Origin: Phycisphaerales bacterium AB-hyl4
Lineage (GTDB): Bacteria > Planctomycetota > Phycisphaerae > Phycisphaerales > Phycisphaeraceae
NCBI GenBank assembly: GCA_041821185.1
Contig: JBGUBD010000007.1
Location: 124,001-188,000 of the forward strand
Reading direction: 5' to 3'
DNA: 64,000 nt
Part shown: piece by piece, positions 27,772 to 35,735 of the stretch
Numbering within the stretch: the first letter of the stretch is position 1
Layout of the letters: the number at the start of each line of letters is the position of its first letter
Program-made: the position numbers and the translations under genes
The notes under the pieces: model-generated
Told to the model about the DNA's origin: nothing
Database searches by the model: none
The model's input: only the letters and a program-made list of their open reading frames with translations

Positions 27772-30700
27772 ATGCCCATCATGCAGGATCGCGCTGAGGA
27801 TTTGGTGACGCCTTTTGCTTTGGACGTTCGCTATGCCGAAGAGCAGCGGCGGGCACTGCGCGACTTGCTGCGTCTCTCGGCCGAGTGTTCCGAAACGCAG
27901 CAGCAGATCGCGGCAGAGTCTGAATCGGTTCGGCAGACGGCGGAGTCTGCGACGACCCGGTTGGAACGCCAACTGCAACGTCGACACGAGCATTATCGCG
28001 AGAAGGTCAAAAACCACTTTCATGACAAGCTGACGCGCGTCCGCGCGGAAGCTCGGCAGGCGATTGCGAAGCTCAAGGCTCATCGCGTCGAAGCGGTCAA
28101 TGCCGTGGCGGATGAGGTGGATTCAAGCGAGCACCGCACGGAGCAGAAGCTTGAGCAAGGTCAGTGGCTGGCCGAGAGCATGTACGAAGCGGCGGTGGAG
28201 CAGGTCCAGCACGAGTACAAGCTGACAAAAGATCAGGTGCTGGCCGACCGCAAGGCATTGGAGTCGATCGAGGACGACGCGGAAGAGCAGTTGCAGTTGT
28301 TTTCGCTTCAGCCGGCGGAAATCAGGCCGGCGGAGGTGGAGGATGCGGACCACGTCAAGTCCGATGCCGCGGACCACAAGGCGAACCCGGCGGAGGCGTA
28401 TGAATCGCATCGCAAGGCGGCGGAGGAGGCGCTGCGTCGGCTTGGCGGGCTGATGCTGCCGAAGCTGTTTCGGGGGGTGGTGCCGTTTGCGATCGTGATC
28501 GTGGTGTGCGTCGGCGCGGTGGTGTTGACGTGGTGGTTCACGGAGGGCCGGGACTGGCCGGCGACGCGACAACTGCTGGTCAACGCCGGGGCGTTGGCTC
28601 TCTCGGCGGCGCTGATTTTGGGGCTTGGCGCTTTGGGGCGAAAGATGGCGGTCCAGCAGATGCTCGACGTCTATCGGCCGGTGTGCGAGAACCTCGACCA
28701 TGCGCATCGCGACCTGGAGCATCGCCTGGCCCAGGCGCGGGCACTGCGCCACGGCAAGATTCATGAGGCGGACAAGCAGCGCAAGCAGGAGCGTCACAAG
28801 GTTCGGCAGCGATATCAGCCGATCCTTGACGACATCAACCAGCGGCGCGACAAGGCGGTAGCGAAGATTGACGAGCGCGTGGCGGCACAGCGCACCGAGA
28901 TGGAGTCGAGTTACAACGAAAAGCTCGCCACGATCAAGGCGGAGGGGCAGGCGGCCCTGGATGCGGTCAACGCTCGTTACAACAAATATCTTTCGATGGC
29001 TCGCGAGCGTTACACGTCGCAGGTGGAACACAGCGACGCGCGGACGCAGCGCGAGCAGGCAAGCCTGGAGCGGCGGTGGAAGGAAGGCCTCAAGCGGATC
29101 GAGGCGGTGGTGCAGGCGAGCGAGACGATCGAGGCGGAGCGGTTTCCGTCGTGGGATGACACGAAGTGGGACCAGTGGCAGCCGCCGAAGGAACAGACGG
29201 CGTTGCTGCGGTTCGGCCGACTGCACGTGGATATGCGGCAGGTCGCCAGTGATGCGGCGAAGCGGGGCAAGTACCGACTCGAAGTGCCCAAGACTTTCGA
29301 CGTGCCGGCGCTGCTGGCGATGCCCGACCGCGGCTCGCTGCTGATTGAGACCGACTCCGCTGGCCGAGACAAATCGCTTGAACTGTTGCAGACAGTGATG
29401 GCCCGTCTGCTGACGACTTTCCCGCCGGGGCAGGTGCGGTTTACGCTGATCGACCCGGTGGGGTTGGGGCAGAGTTTTGCCGGCTTCATGCACCTGGCGG
29501 ACTATGACGACAAGCTGGTCGGCAGCCGCATCTGGACGGAAAGCCAGCACATCGAGGCCCGGCTGGGCGCGTTGACGAATCACATGGAAAACGTGATTCA
29601 GAAATACCTGCGCAACGAATTCAAGACGATCGACGAGTACAACGCACAGGCGCACGAACTGGCGGAGCCTTACCGGTTCGTGGTGATTGCTGACTATCCG
29701 CACGGCTTCAGCGAGGAAGCGACGCGGCGGCTGAACAGCATCGTCACCAGCGGGCCGAGGTGTGGCGTGTATGCACTGGTAGTGCGCGACGTTCGTGAGA
29801 CCGTGCCCGGCGGCGGCAAGGCGGAAGACCTGCAGCGCAAGTGCGTGCAGTTGGTGCATCGCGATGGCAAGTTGACGTGGGAAGATGAAGTGTTCGGCGC
29901 GTTTCCGTTGAAAGTCGAACGGCCGCCGCATGAGATCGTGCTCACGGAGCTACTCAACCGTGTAGGTGAGCAGTCGCGTGAGGCGTCGCGTGTGGAAGTG
30001 CCTTTCGAGTCGATCGCGCCTGACGAGCAGAATCTTTGGTCGCGTGATGCGTCGAAGGAACTGCACGTTCCGCTCGGCCGAACGGGGGCGACCCGGTTGC
30101 AGGAACTGCGGCTTGGGACGGGGATGGCGCAGCATGTGCTCATGGCGGGCAAGACCGGGTCGGGCAAGAGCACGCTGCTGCACGTGCTGATCACCAACCT
30201 TGCGTTGTGGTACAGCCCGGACGAAGTCGAGTTTTATCTGATCGACTTCAAGAAGGGGGTTGAGTTCAAGACGTATGCGACGCACAAACTGCCGCACGCT
30301 CGCGCGGTGGCGATCGAAAGTGATCGTGAGTTTGGGCTGAGCGTGTTGCAACGGCTGGATGCGGAGTTGGCTCGTCGGGGCGAGCTTTTCCGCGAGGCTG
30401 GCGTGCAGAACCTGGCGGACTATCGCACTGCGAAGCCTGACGCTGTCATGCCGCGAACGCTGTTGATCGTTGACGAGTTCCAGGAACTGTTCAGCGAGGA
30501 CGACAAGCTGGCGGCGGACGCGTCGCTGCTGCTGGATCGACTGGTTCGACAGGGCAGGGCGTTCGGTATTCACGTGCTGCTGGGCTCGCAGACGCTGGCG
30601 GGCAGCTCGGGCTTGCCGCGGAGCACGATGGGGCAGATGGCGGTGCGGATGGCGTTGCAATGCTCGGAGGCGGATGCGCAATTGATTTTTGATGATGGCA

Positions 30701-31794
30701 ACTCGGCGGCGAAGCTGTTGTCACGGCCGGGCGAGGCGATCTACAACGATGCGGGCGGCGCGGTGGAAGGCAACAGCCCGTTCCAGATCGCCTGGCTGAC
30801 CGAGGCGCAACGTGAGCAGCAGCTCGCGCGGGCGTCGGCCGAGGCGGAGGCAAAGCAGGTCGAGCGCGAGCCGACGATCGTGTTTGAAGGCTCCGCCGAC
30901 GCGGATGTGGCGGGCAACCGCGCGTTGGCGAAGCTGCTTGATGCGTCGGAGTGGCCGACGTTGTCCGGTTCGAGCGAGCCGGTGGGTTGGCTGGGCGAGC
31001 CGATCACGATCAAGTCGCCCACGTCGGTGACGTTCGCACGGCGGAGCGGGGCGAACGTGCTCATGGTTGGCCAGCGTGACGGCGCGGTGTCGGCGTTGAT
31101 GAGTTCGCTGATGGTGTCGCTGGCGGCGCAGCACGCGGCGGACGCGGCGCGGTTCGTGGTGTTCGACGCAACGCCGGACGATGCGCGATGGGCGGGGCAT
31201 TTTAAAAAGGTGGCCCAGGCGTTGCCGCACGAGGTGCAGATTGTGACGCCGCGCGATCCGGAGTCGGCGATGTCGGAGTTGGCCGACCTGTTGCAGCAGC
31301 GGCAGGACGACAGCGCCGCGGCGCAGGGCGGGCCTGCGGTGTTCGTGCTGATCAACGGGTTGCATCGTTTCCGCATCTTCCGTCGGTCGGATGACGATCT
31401 GGGCTTTTCGTTCAGCGAAGATGCGGGCAAGGGCGATTCGCCTGACAAGCAGTTTGCGACATTGCTTCGTGAAGGCCCGCCGGTGGGCATGCACGTGGTG
31501 GCGTGGGCGGACACGGCGGTCGGGTTGGAGCGAGCGACGGATCGGAACGCGCTTCGCGAATTCAACCAGCGTGTGCTGTTCCAGATGAGCGCGAACGATT
31601 CGAGCAACCTCATCGATTCGCCGATTGCCAACAAGATCGGCCTGACGCGGGCGTTGCTCTACAGCGAAGAGCAGGGCACGATGGAGAAGTTTCGGCCGTA
31701 CGCGTTGCCCGATGCGACCTGGCTGGCGGAAGTGGGGAAGCGTTTGCAGGCGAGGGCGTCGCATACGTCGCCCGGCGATGGTGTGGGGGCGTGA
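27772..31794 (+). CDS. Large FtsK/EccC-type ATPase with coiled-coil N-terminus (T7SS-like motor)
   Basis: The 1340-residue protein has a coiled coil over about residues 10-200, two membrane helices (about 234-257 and 268-288) and a second coiled coil to about 455. Three ATPase-like domains follow. Domain 1 (about 500-690) has a broken P-loop (LLIETDSAGRDKSLELL). Domain 2 (about 760-1010) is intact, with Walker A AGKTGSGKST near 791 and Walker B TLLIVDEFQELF near 896. Domain 3 (about 1070-1300) is degenerate (LMVGQRDGAVSALM). Two helices plus three tandem FtsK/SpoIIIE domains is the EccC/EssC plan of type VII secretion. The FHA domains of EssC are replaced here by a coiled coil. ATGs at 27742 and 27781 are alternative starts. 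Confidence 0.82.
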   Translation: MPIMQDRAEDLVTPFALDVRYAEEQRRALRDLLRLSAECSETQQQIAAESESVRQTAESATTRLERQLQRRHEHYREKVKNHFHDKLTRVRAEARQAIAKLKAHRVEAVNAVADEVDSSEHRTEQKLEQGQWLAESMYEAAVEQVQHEYKLTKDQVLADRKALESIEDDAEEQLQLFSLQPAEIRPAEVEDADHVKSDAADHKANPAEAYESHRKAAEEALRRLGGLMLPKLFRGVVPFAIVIVVCVGAVVLTWWFTEGRDWPATRQLLVNAGALALSAALILGLGALGRKMAVQQMLDVYRPVCENLDHAHRDLEHRLAQARALRHGKIHEADKQRKQERHKVRQRYQPILDDINQRRDKAVAKIDERVAAQRTEMESSYNEKLATIKAEGQAALDAVNARYNKYLSMARERYTSQVEHSDARTQREQASLERRWKEGLKRIEAVVQASETIEAERFPSWDDTKWDQWQPPKEQTALLRFGRLHVDMRQVASDAAKRGKYRLEVPKTFDVPALLAMPDRGSLLIETDSAGRDKSLELLQTVMARLLTTFPPGQVRFTLIDPVGLGQSFAGFMHLADYDDKLVGSRIWTESQHIEARLGALTNHMENVIQKYLRNEFKTIDEYNAQAHELAEPYRFVVIADYPHGFSEEATRRLNSIVTSGPRCGVYALVVRDVRETVPGGGKAEDLQRKCVQLVHRDGKLTWEDEVFGAFPLKVERPPHEIVLTELLNRVGEQSREASRVEVPFESIAPDEQNLWSRDASKELHVPLGRTGATRLQELRLGTGMAQHVLMAGKTGSGKSTLLHVLITNLALWYSPDEVEFYLIDFKKGVEFKTYATHKLPHARAVAIESDREFGLSVLQRLDAELARRGELFREAGVQNLADYRTAKPDAVMPRTLLIVDEFQELFSEDDKLAADASLLLDRLVRQGRAFGIHVLLGSQTLAGSSGLPRSTMGQMAVRMALQCSEADAQLIFDDGNSAAKLLSRPGEAIYNDAGGAVEGNSPFQIAWLTEAQREQQLARASAEAEAKQVEREPTIVFEGSADADVAGNRALAKLLDASEWPTLSGSSEPVGWLGEPITIKSPTSVTFARRSGANVLMVGQRDGAVSALMSSLMVSLAAQHAADAARFVVFDATPDDARWAGHFKKVAQALPHEVQIVTPRDPESAMSELADLLQQRQDDSAAAQGGPAVFVLINGLHRFRIFRRSDDDLGFSFSEDAGKGDSPDKQFATLLREGPPVGMHVVAWADTAVGLERATDRNALREFNQRVLFQMSANDSSNLIDSPIANKIGLTRALLYSEEQGTMEKFRPYALPDATWLAEVGKRLQARASHTSPGDGVGA

Positions 31795-31837
31795 TCGGAC
31801 GTCAGCGAGCCATGTACGCATTAACCGTCGGATCGCG

Positions 31838-31866
31838 TTGCTGTCGGGGGGGCGATGGGGTACAAA
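31838..31866 (+). promoter_or_regulatory. Possible promoter of the LysM lipoprotein gene
   Basis: TTGCTG, 17-base spacer, TACAAA, about 88 bases upstream of the ATG at 31955. Confidence 0.4.
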
Positions 31867-31954
31867 AGGTGAGACGCCTGTACGCGTGGGCGCGGTTGGC
31901 CTGTGATGGCTGATGTGAAATCAAGGACGATTGAACCCGCAAAAGGGGAAGACG

Positions 31955-32350
31955 ATGCGAAAGTTGTTCAGCACGTTGGCGTTGGTTTTAGGTGTTTCAC
32001 TGCTGGCTGGCGGCATGGTTGGCTGCCAGGGCCAGGAGCGCGAGCGGATGGCGGAAGTGCCGCCGCCGGCGTTTGATGAGGCAGAGGATTTCGAGCCGGT
32101 TGCGGTGAACGATTACGACGACGAGCCGGTCGCGGTCGATCCCGACGAGGCGCGTGAGGGCGGGGCGTCGGACGACGAAGCCGCCAGCGCCGGCGGTACG
32201 CGTTACACCATTCAGCGTGGCGATACGCTTTGGTCGATCGCCAACGATCACTACGGCGACGGCCAGCGCTGGCGCGAGATCGTCGACGCGAACCCCAACC
32301 TGAACACCGAACGCATGCCCGTCGGCGAAGAGATCCGTCTGCCCGACTGA
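31955..32350 (+). CDS. LysM-domain lipoprotein
   Basis: The 131-residue protein has a lipoprotein signal with a Cys in GGMVGC near residue 24. A Pro/Asp/Glu-rich linker follows, then one C-terminal LysM domain (TRYTIQRGDTLWSIANDHYG ... GEEIRLP). It should be lipid-anchored and hold peptidoglycan. It follows the T7SS-like ATPase on the same strand after 160 bases with a possible promoter of its own, so a functional link to that cluster is open. AAAGGGG precedes the ATG. Confidence 0.9.
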   Translation: MRKLFSTLALVLGVSLLAGGMVGCQGQERERMAEVPPPAFDEAEDFEPVAVNDYDDEPVAVDPDEAREGGASDDEAASAGGTRYTIQRGDTLWSIANDHYGDGQRWREIVDANPNLNTERMPVGEEIRLPD

Positions 32351-32372
32351 TCTGCACCATCGCCCCTACGCA

Positions 32373-33005
32373 TTACCATTGCACTTGTTGCGGCAGAGCC
32401 TCGGCCAGTTGGCGGAGGTATGTGTCGCGTGGCAGCTCGACGACGCCGAATTGGGTGATGTGCGGGTTGTTGAACTGCACATCGAGCAGGGTGAACCCGC
32501 GATGGCGAAGGTGTTCGACCAGGTGAACGAGGCAGACTTTGGAGGCGTCGCGCTGGCGGGTGAATTTCGACTCGGCGAAAAACGCGCCGCCGATCGCAAG
32601 GCCGTACAACCCGCCCGCGAGTTGCCAGCCGGGGCCGCCGACGTCATTCAGTGAGGCGGTGTCGTCTGTGGCGGACCATGCTTCGATGCTGTGTGCCCAA
32701 CCGTCGCGATGAAGGGCGATGTAGGTGTTGATGATGTCGTGGTTGATCCACGTTTCGTCGCTGTCGGGGCGCGGCGCGGCGCAGCCGGCGATGACGGCCT
32801 CGAACGCGCGGTCGTGCGTCATGGCGAAGCGCTGCTGGCGGACGATTCGCTTTAATGACCGCGATACGTGAAACCCGTCATCGCCCAAGGGAAGCACGGC
32901 TCGCGGGTCGGGGCTGTACCAGTCGACTCGGCCGGTGCGTGACGACGCCATCGGAAACGCGCCCGCACAATAAGCCCGCAGTACCAGCTCTGGCGTCAGC
33001 TTCAT
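32373..33005 (-). CDS. aat: Leucyl/phenylalanyl-tRNA-protein transferase
   Basis: Aat adds Leu or Phe to N-terminal Lys or Arg of proteins, marking them for ClpS/ClpAP degradation (N-end rule). The 210-residue protein has the core motifs LTPELVLRAYCAGAFPMA, WYSPDPRAVLPL, TWINHDIINTYIALH, GGLYGLAIGGAFFAESKF and the C-terminal LLDVQFNNPHITQFG. The common ESMF reads ESKF here. Adjacent ATGs at 33008 and 33005 are both possible, with GGGG upstream. Neither ClpS nor ClpA is in the window, though clpB is. Confidence 0.93.
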   Translation of the reverse strand: MKLTPELVLRAYCAGAFPMASSRTGRVDWYSPDPRAVLPLGDDGFHVSRSLKRIVRQQRFAMTHDRAFEAVIAGCAAPRPDSDETWINHDIINTYIALHRDGWAHSIEAWSATDDTASLNDVGGPGWQLAGGLYGLAIGGAFFAESKFTRQRDASKVCLVHLVEHLRHRGFTLLDVQFNNPHITQFGVVELPRDTYLRQLAEALPQQVQW

Positions 33006-33043
33006 CATCCGCCCCATCGTATCGATTGTTGCCGTGTCGGCAG

Positions 33044-33838
33044 TCACACGATGTAGACGTCGTATCGCACGCTCTTGCCACGCTGCACGTGCGTTGGCTC
33101 GCGACCAGCCACCGTTGGCGCTCGGCTCGGGCGTTTGACGACTACGCGACGGTCTGCCGTTTCAATGGCGGCGGTCAGCAGGGCCGCGCTGTCCACATCA
33201 TCGCCGATCAACTGCCGAAGCACGCGCATGGGCTTGCGCTCGGCGGTCTTGCGGCCCGTGGGGAACATCGGGTCGAGGTAGACCGTGCTCGGCCGGGGCG
33301 TCTCGCTTGGCCAGTCACGCAGCAGGGTAATGCTGTCGCCCACGATCACGCGCAGCAGACTGGCGGTCGTCGGCTCACGCTCGGCTGCGCGGCGCAGCGC
33401 GTCGCGCAGCAATGCCGCCACCACGGGCGAACGTTCGGCGGCGGTGACGTGACAGCCCATGGACGCGAGCAGCCAGGCGTCTTCGCCAAAGCCGGCGGTG
33501 GCGTCGAACACGGTGGGGCGCGGCTCGCCTTTGCGCAGGCCGACGGCTTTGAGCAGCGGCTGACGCAGTGCCCGCCCGGGGCCGCTGCGCGTGTCGAGTT
33601 GTGTCAGGTCGATCGCGATGGGATGGCCGCCGACGAGGGCGGGATCGCCTTGCAAGACGCGCAGCTCGAGCTGATCGCCGGTGCGAACCAGGGTCATCGG
33701 CGTGGTGATGTCATCGAGCTTCGCGATGAATGGCAAGCCCACCGCGTCGGCGAGCTGCATCGCCGCCAGCACATGTGGCGAACCTTCGCTCGGCTCCACC
33801 GTGACGCTGACGCGCGTGCTCAAGTCGGACGCGTTCAC
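33044..33838 (-). CDS. rsmJ: 16S rRNA (guanine1516-N2)-methyltransferase
   Basis: The 264-residue SAM-dependent methyltransferase has the RsmJ signature set: VFDATAGFGEDAWLLASMG (SAM loop), VIVGDS, YLDPMFP (catalytic motif) and a C-terminal RRVVVKRPSRAP. It modifies G1516 of 16S rRNA in E. coli. The GTG start overlaps the stop of the upstream beta-lactamase-fold gene by four bases (GTGA), showing translational coupling. It is followed by aat after 38 bases, so hydrolase-rsmJ-aat is likely one operon. Confidence 0.9.
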   Translation of the reverse strand: MNASDLSTRVSVTVEPSEGSPHVLAAMQLADAVGLPFIAKLDDITTPMTLVRTGDQLELRVLQGDPALVGGHPIAIDLTQLDTRSGPGRALRQPLLKAVGLRKGEPRPTVFDATAGFGEDAWLLASMGCHVTAAERSPVVAALLRDALRRAAEREPTTASLLRVIVGDSITLLRDWPSETPRPSTVYLDPMFPTGRKTAERKPMRVLRQLIGDDVDSAALLTAAIETADRRVVVKRPSRAPTVAGREPTHVQRGKSVRYDVYIV

Positions 33839-34764
33839 GAATCCGCCTTCGCCTCGGCCTCGGCTTCCGCGTCGGCAAGCTGCTGGTCGAAGCGGCGCCG
33901 GTTGGTGCGCTGATCCATCAACACGAACACGCGATCAAGCTGCTCCGGCGGCACGGCGGCCTCCAACGCCTTGCGCACCATGCCCAGGTGCGTGCGACGC
34001 GAAAGATGCGTGAGCACCACGGCCTCGGCGGTGGACTTCTCCAGCAGCTTGACGATGTCGTCCAGATGCAGGTGCTTGCCCACGGACGCCCGCCCGCGAT
34101 GGCCGGGCTCGAGGAAGGTGCACTCGGTGATGAGTATTTTCGCGCCCAGCACGTCGGGACGGTCGAACAGTTCGCCCCACATGGTGTCGCCGGTGTAGCA
34201 GACGAGCGGGATTTCGAGGGTCTGGGTGATCTGCTCGCCGCTGTTTTTCAGCTCGACGAGTTTTTCCTGCGGTTGGCCGACGAGGTCGGGCCGGAGCTTG
34301 CTGCGTTTTTCGAGTACGACGTAAGCCAGCGACGGCACGGTGTGCACGCTTTCGACGGCGCGCAGGTAGATGTTGTTTTTGATTTCGAGTTGTTCGCCAG
34401 GCGGTAGGGCGATGACGTTGTAGGGTGTTTTTTGCGCTTCGAGGCCAGTCCACGCTTTCATGACGTTGTGGATCGGCTGTTCGAGTTCAGGGTGGCAGAC
34501 GATTGTGCCGACGCCGATGCCCTGGAAGTTGCGTTGGGAAAAGTAGTAGCTCAGCGCTGCGGCGTGGTCCATGTGGCCGTGGGTGAGGGCGACATAGTTG
34601 GCGGTGAGGATGGGTTTTGGGCAGGCACCGATGTCGAAGGCGACGTCGAGTTCGGGGACTTGGACGACGGACTGTTCGCCAGCGATGGAGATGCCCTGGA
34701 CGCGATAGGGTGGGATGTAGAGGTAGCCTAACTGTGGGCTGCGAGCCGGTTCACGTGGGAGCAT
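33835..34764 (-). CDS. Metallo-beta-lactamase-fold hydrolase, RNase Z-like
   Basis: The 309-residue protein carries the zinc motif THGHMDHAAALSYY near residue 62. Later come a metal-binding Asp in CYTGDTMWG and a His in VLTHLSRR. The layout (no N-terminal extension, GACPKPI, LHLDDIVKLLE) resembles RNase Z-like or stand-alone hydrolases. The substrate is unknown. The Ala/Glu-rich tail (DAEAEAEAKADS) is low complexity. The ATG at 34764 is chosen over TTG 34788. It leads the operon with rsmJ. Confidence 0.8.
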   Translation of the reverse strand: MLPREPARSPQLGYLYIPPYRVQGISIAGEQSVVQVPELDVAFDIGACPKPILTANYVALTHGHMDHAAALSYYFSQRNFQGIGVGTIVCHPELEQPIHNVMKAWTGLEAQKTPYNVIALPPGEQLEIKNNIYLRAVESVHTVPSLAYVVLEKRSKLRPDLVGQPQEKLVELKNSGEQITQTLEIPLVCYTGDTMWGELFDRPDVLGAKILITECTFLEPGHRGRASVGKHLHLDDIVKLLEKSTAEAVVLTHLSRRTHLGMVRKALEAAVPPEQLDRVFVLMDQRTNRRRFDQQLADAEAEAEAKADS

Positions 34765-35039
34765 GGGGCACCTGTTTTTCGCGGTCAACGGGAGGAATCA
34801 GGCCGGCGTGGCACGGGGTGTTGACCGCGAAGCGGTGCATGGCCGGCAATCGACCGCGCGGGGCTCGAACCCGCCGAGTTGCCGTCCATTGGTACGGCAC
34901 GGTCTGGTACGACGCCGACGTGTGGCGTCGCGAGTAAGTATTGCAGGGTGGGGGGGATGAATCAAACCACGGGGCGTGTGAGGCGTTTTTGATGAAGCGT
35001 TTGCCATTCAATGGCTCCGCGTTGGGGGCCAGCACTGCC

Positions 35040-35696
35040 TTATGTGGTGCCGGCAGTACGGATCCAGCGAATGACGCGGACAATGCCTGGACCGCCGAGC
35101 AGCAGCAGCAGGCCCACGAGCAAGTAGCTGCCAGCTTCAATGCCCTGCCACCCCTCGGTGCCGGGCGTGCTGACGGCGAAGTACGTCGCGGTGAGGAAGG
35201 CGATGCCGGCCCGGACGCCGAGCGTTATGAAGATGTCACCGACCGCCAGGGGTACGAACAGCAGAAAGTCCCACACCGCCGCTGGACCGCCGATGCGAAC
35301 CGGGCCGTCTACCGCGAATATTCGGCGGGTCAGCCAGGGTGCTAAAAACCAAAGGAACGCGGCGAGGCCGAGGTTGACCAGGATGGGCAGCGAGGTGCCG
35401 ATGAGGGCGAAGTACATGGCCGTGCCGCCGCCGGTGAAGTCATAGATCCAGTAAAGCTGCGTGCCGAGTTGAGCCAGATGTAGAGTGAAGGGTACGAGTA
35501 CCCACAGGGCCAGGATACGGCAGGCGAGCAGGGCCAACTGGTGGCGGGTCATCGCGCCGCGGGTGAGGAACGACTCTGCGATGGTTCGGCCGCACTCGGG
35601 GCAGGTGCCCTCGGTGGGCAGGCCGCGCAGGTCGTAGGCGCAGTTGGTGCACTTCAGATCAAAGTCGGCAGCGGCTTGACGGTCCGGATTCGACAT
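35040..35696 (-). CDS. Zinc-ribbon membrane protein of Phycisphaerae type
   Basis: The 218-residue protein begins with a zinc ribbon, CTNCAYDLRGLPTEGTCPEC (residues 16-35), of the kind common at the N-termini of many membrane proteins in Phycisphaerae. Four or five hydrophobic helices follow (LALLACRILALWVLVPF, IGTSLPILVNLGLAAFLWFL, VWDFLLFVPLAVGDIFITLG, YLLVGLLLLLGGPGIV). No catalytic motif is seen. The ribbon lies on the cytoplasmic side by inference. Function unknown; it is a useful taxonomic marker. Confidence 0.8.
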   Translation of the reverse strand: MSNPDRQAAADFDLKCTNCAYDLRGLPTEGTCPECGRTIAESFLTRGAMTRHQLALLACRILALWVLVPFTLHLAQLGTQLYWIYDFTGGGTAMYFALIGTSLPILVNLGLAAFLWFLAPWLTRRIFAVDGPVRIGGPAAVWDFLLFVPLAVGDIFITLGVRAGIAFLTATYFAVSTPGTEGWQGIEAGSYLLVGLLLLLGGPGIVRVIRWIRTAGTT

Positions 35697-35735
35697 GAAA
35701 ACCCCCTGATATGTGTGGCATTATGCGAAGAGTCA

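Noticed and set aside
28123..29931. Long minus-strand open frame (602 codons) inside the FtsK/EccC-like gene
   Set aside because: Arg/His/Leu-rich shadow of a gene with clear Walker motifs on the other strand.
34840..34900. tRNA-like T-arm on the minus strand (GCGGGTTCGAGCCCCGC at about 34861-34877)
   Set aside because: The T-stem and loop are perfect but no matching acceptor, D or anticodon arm could be built upstream, and no CCA end follows. At most a chance match or a decayed remnant.
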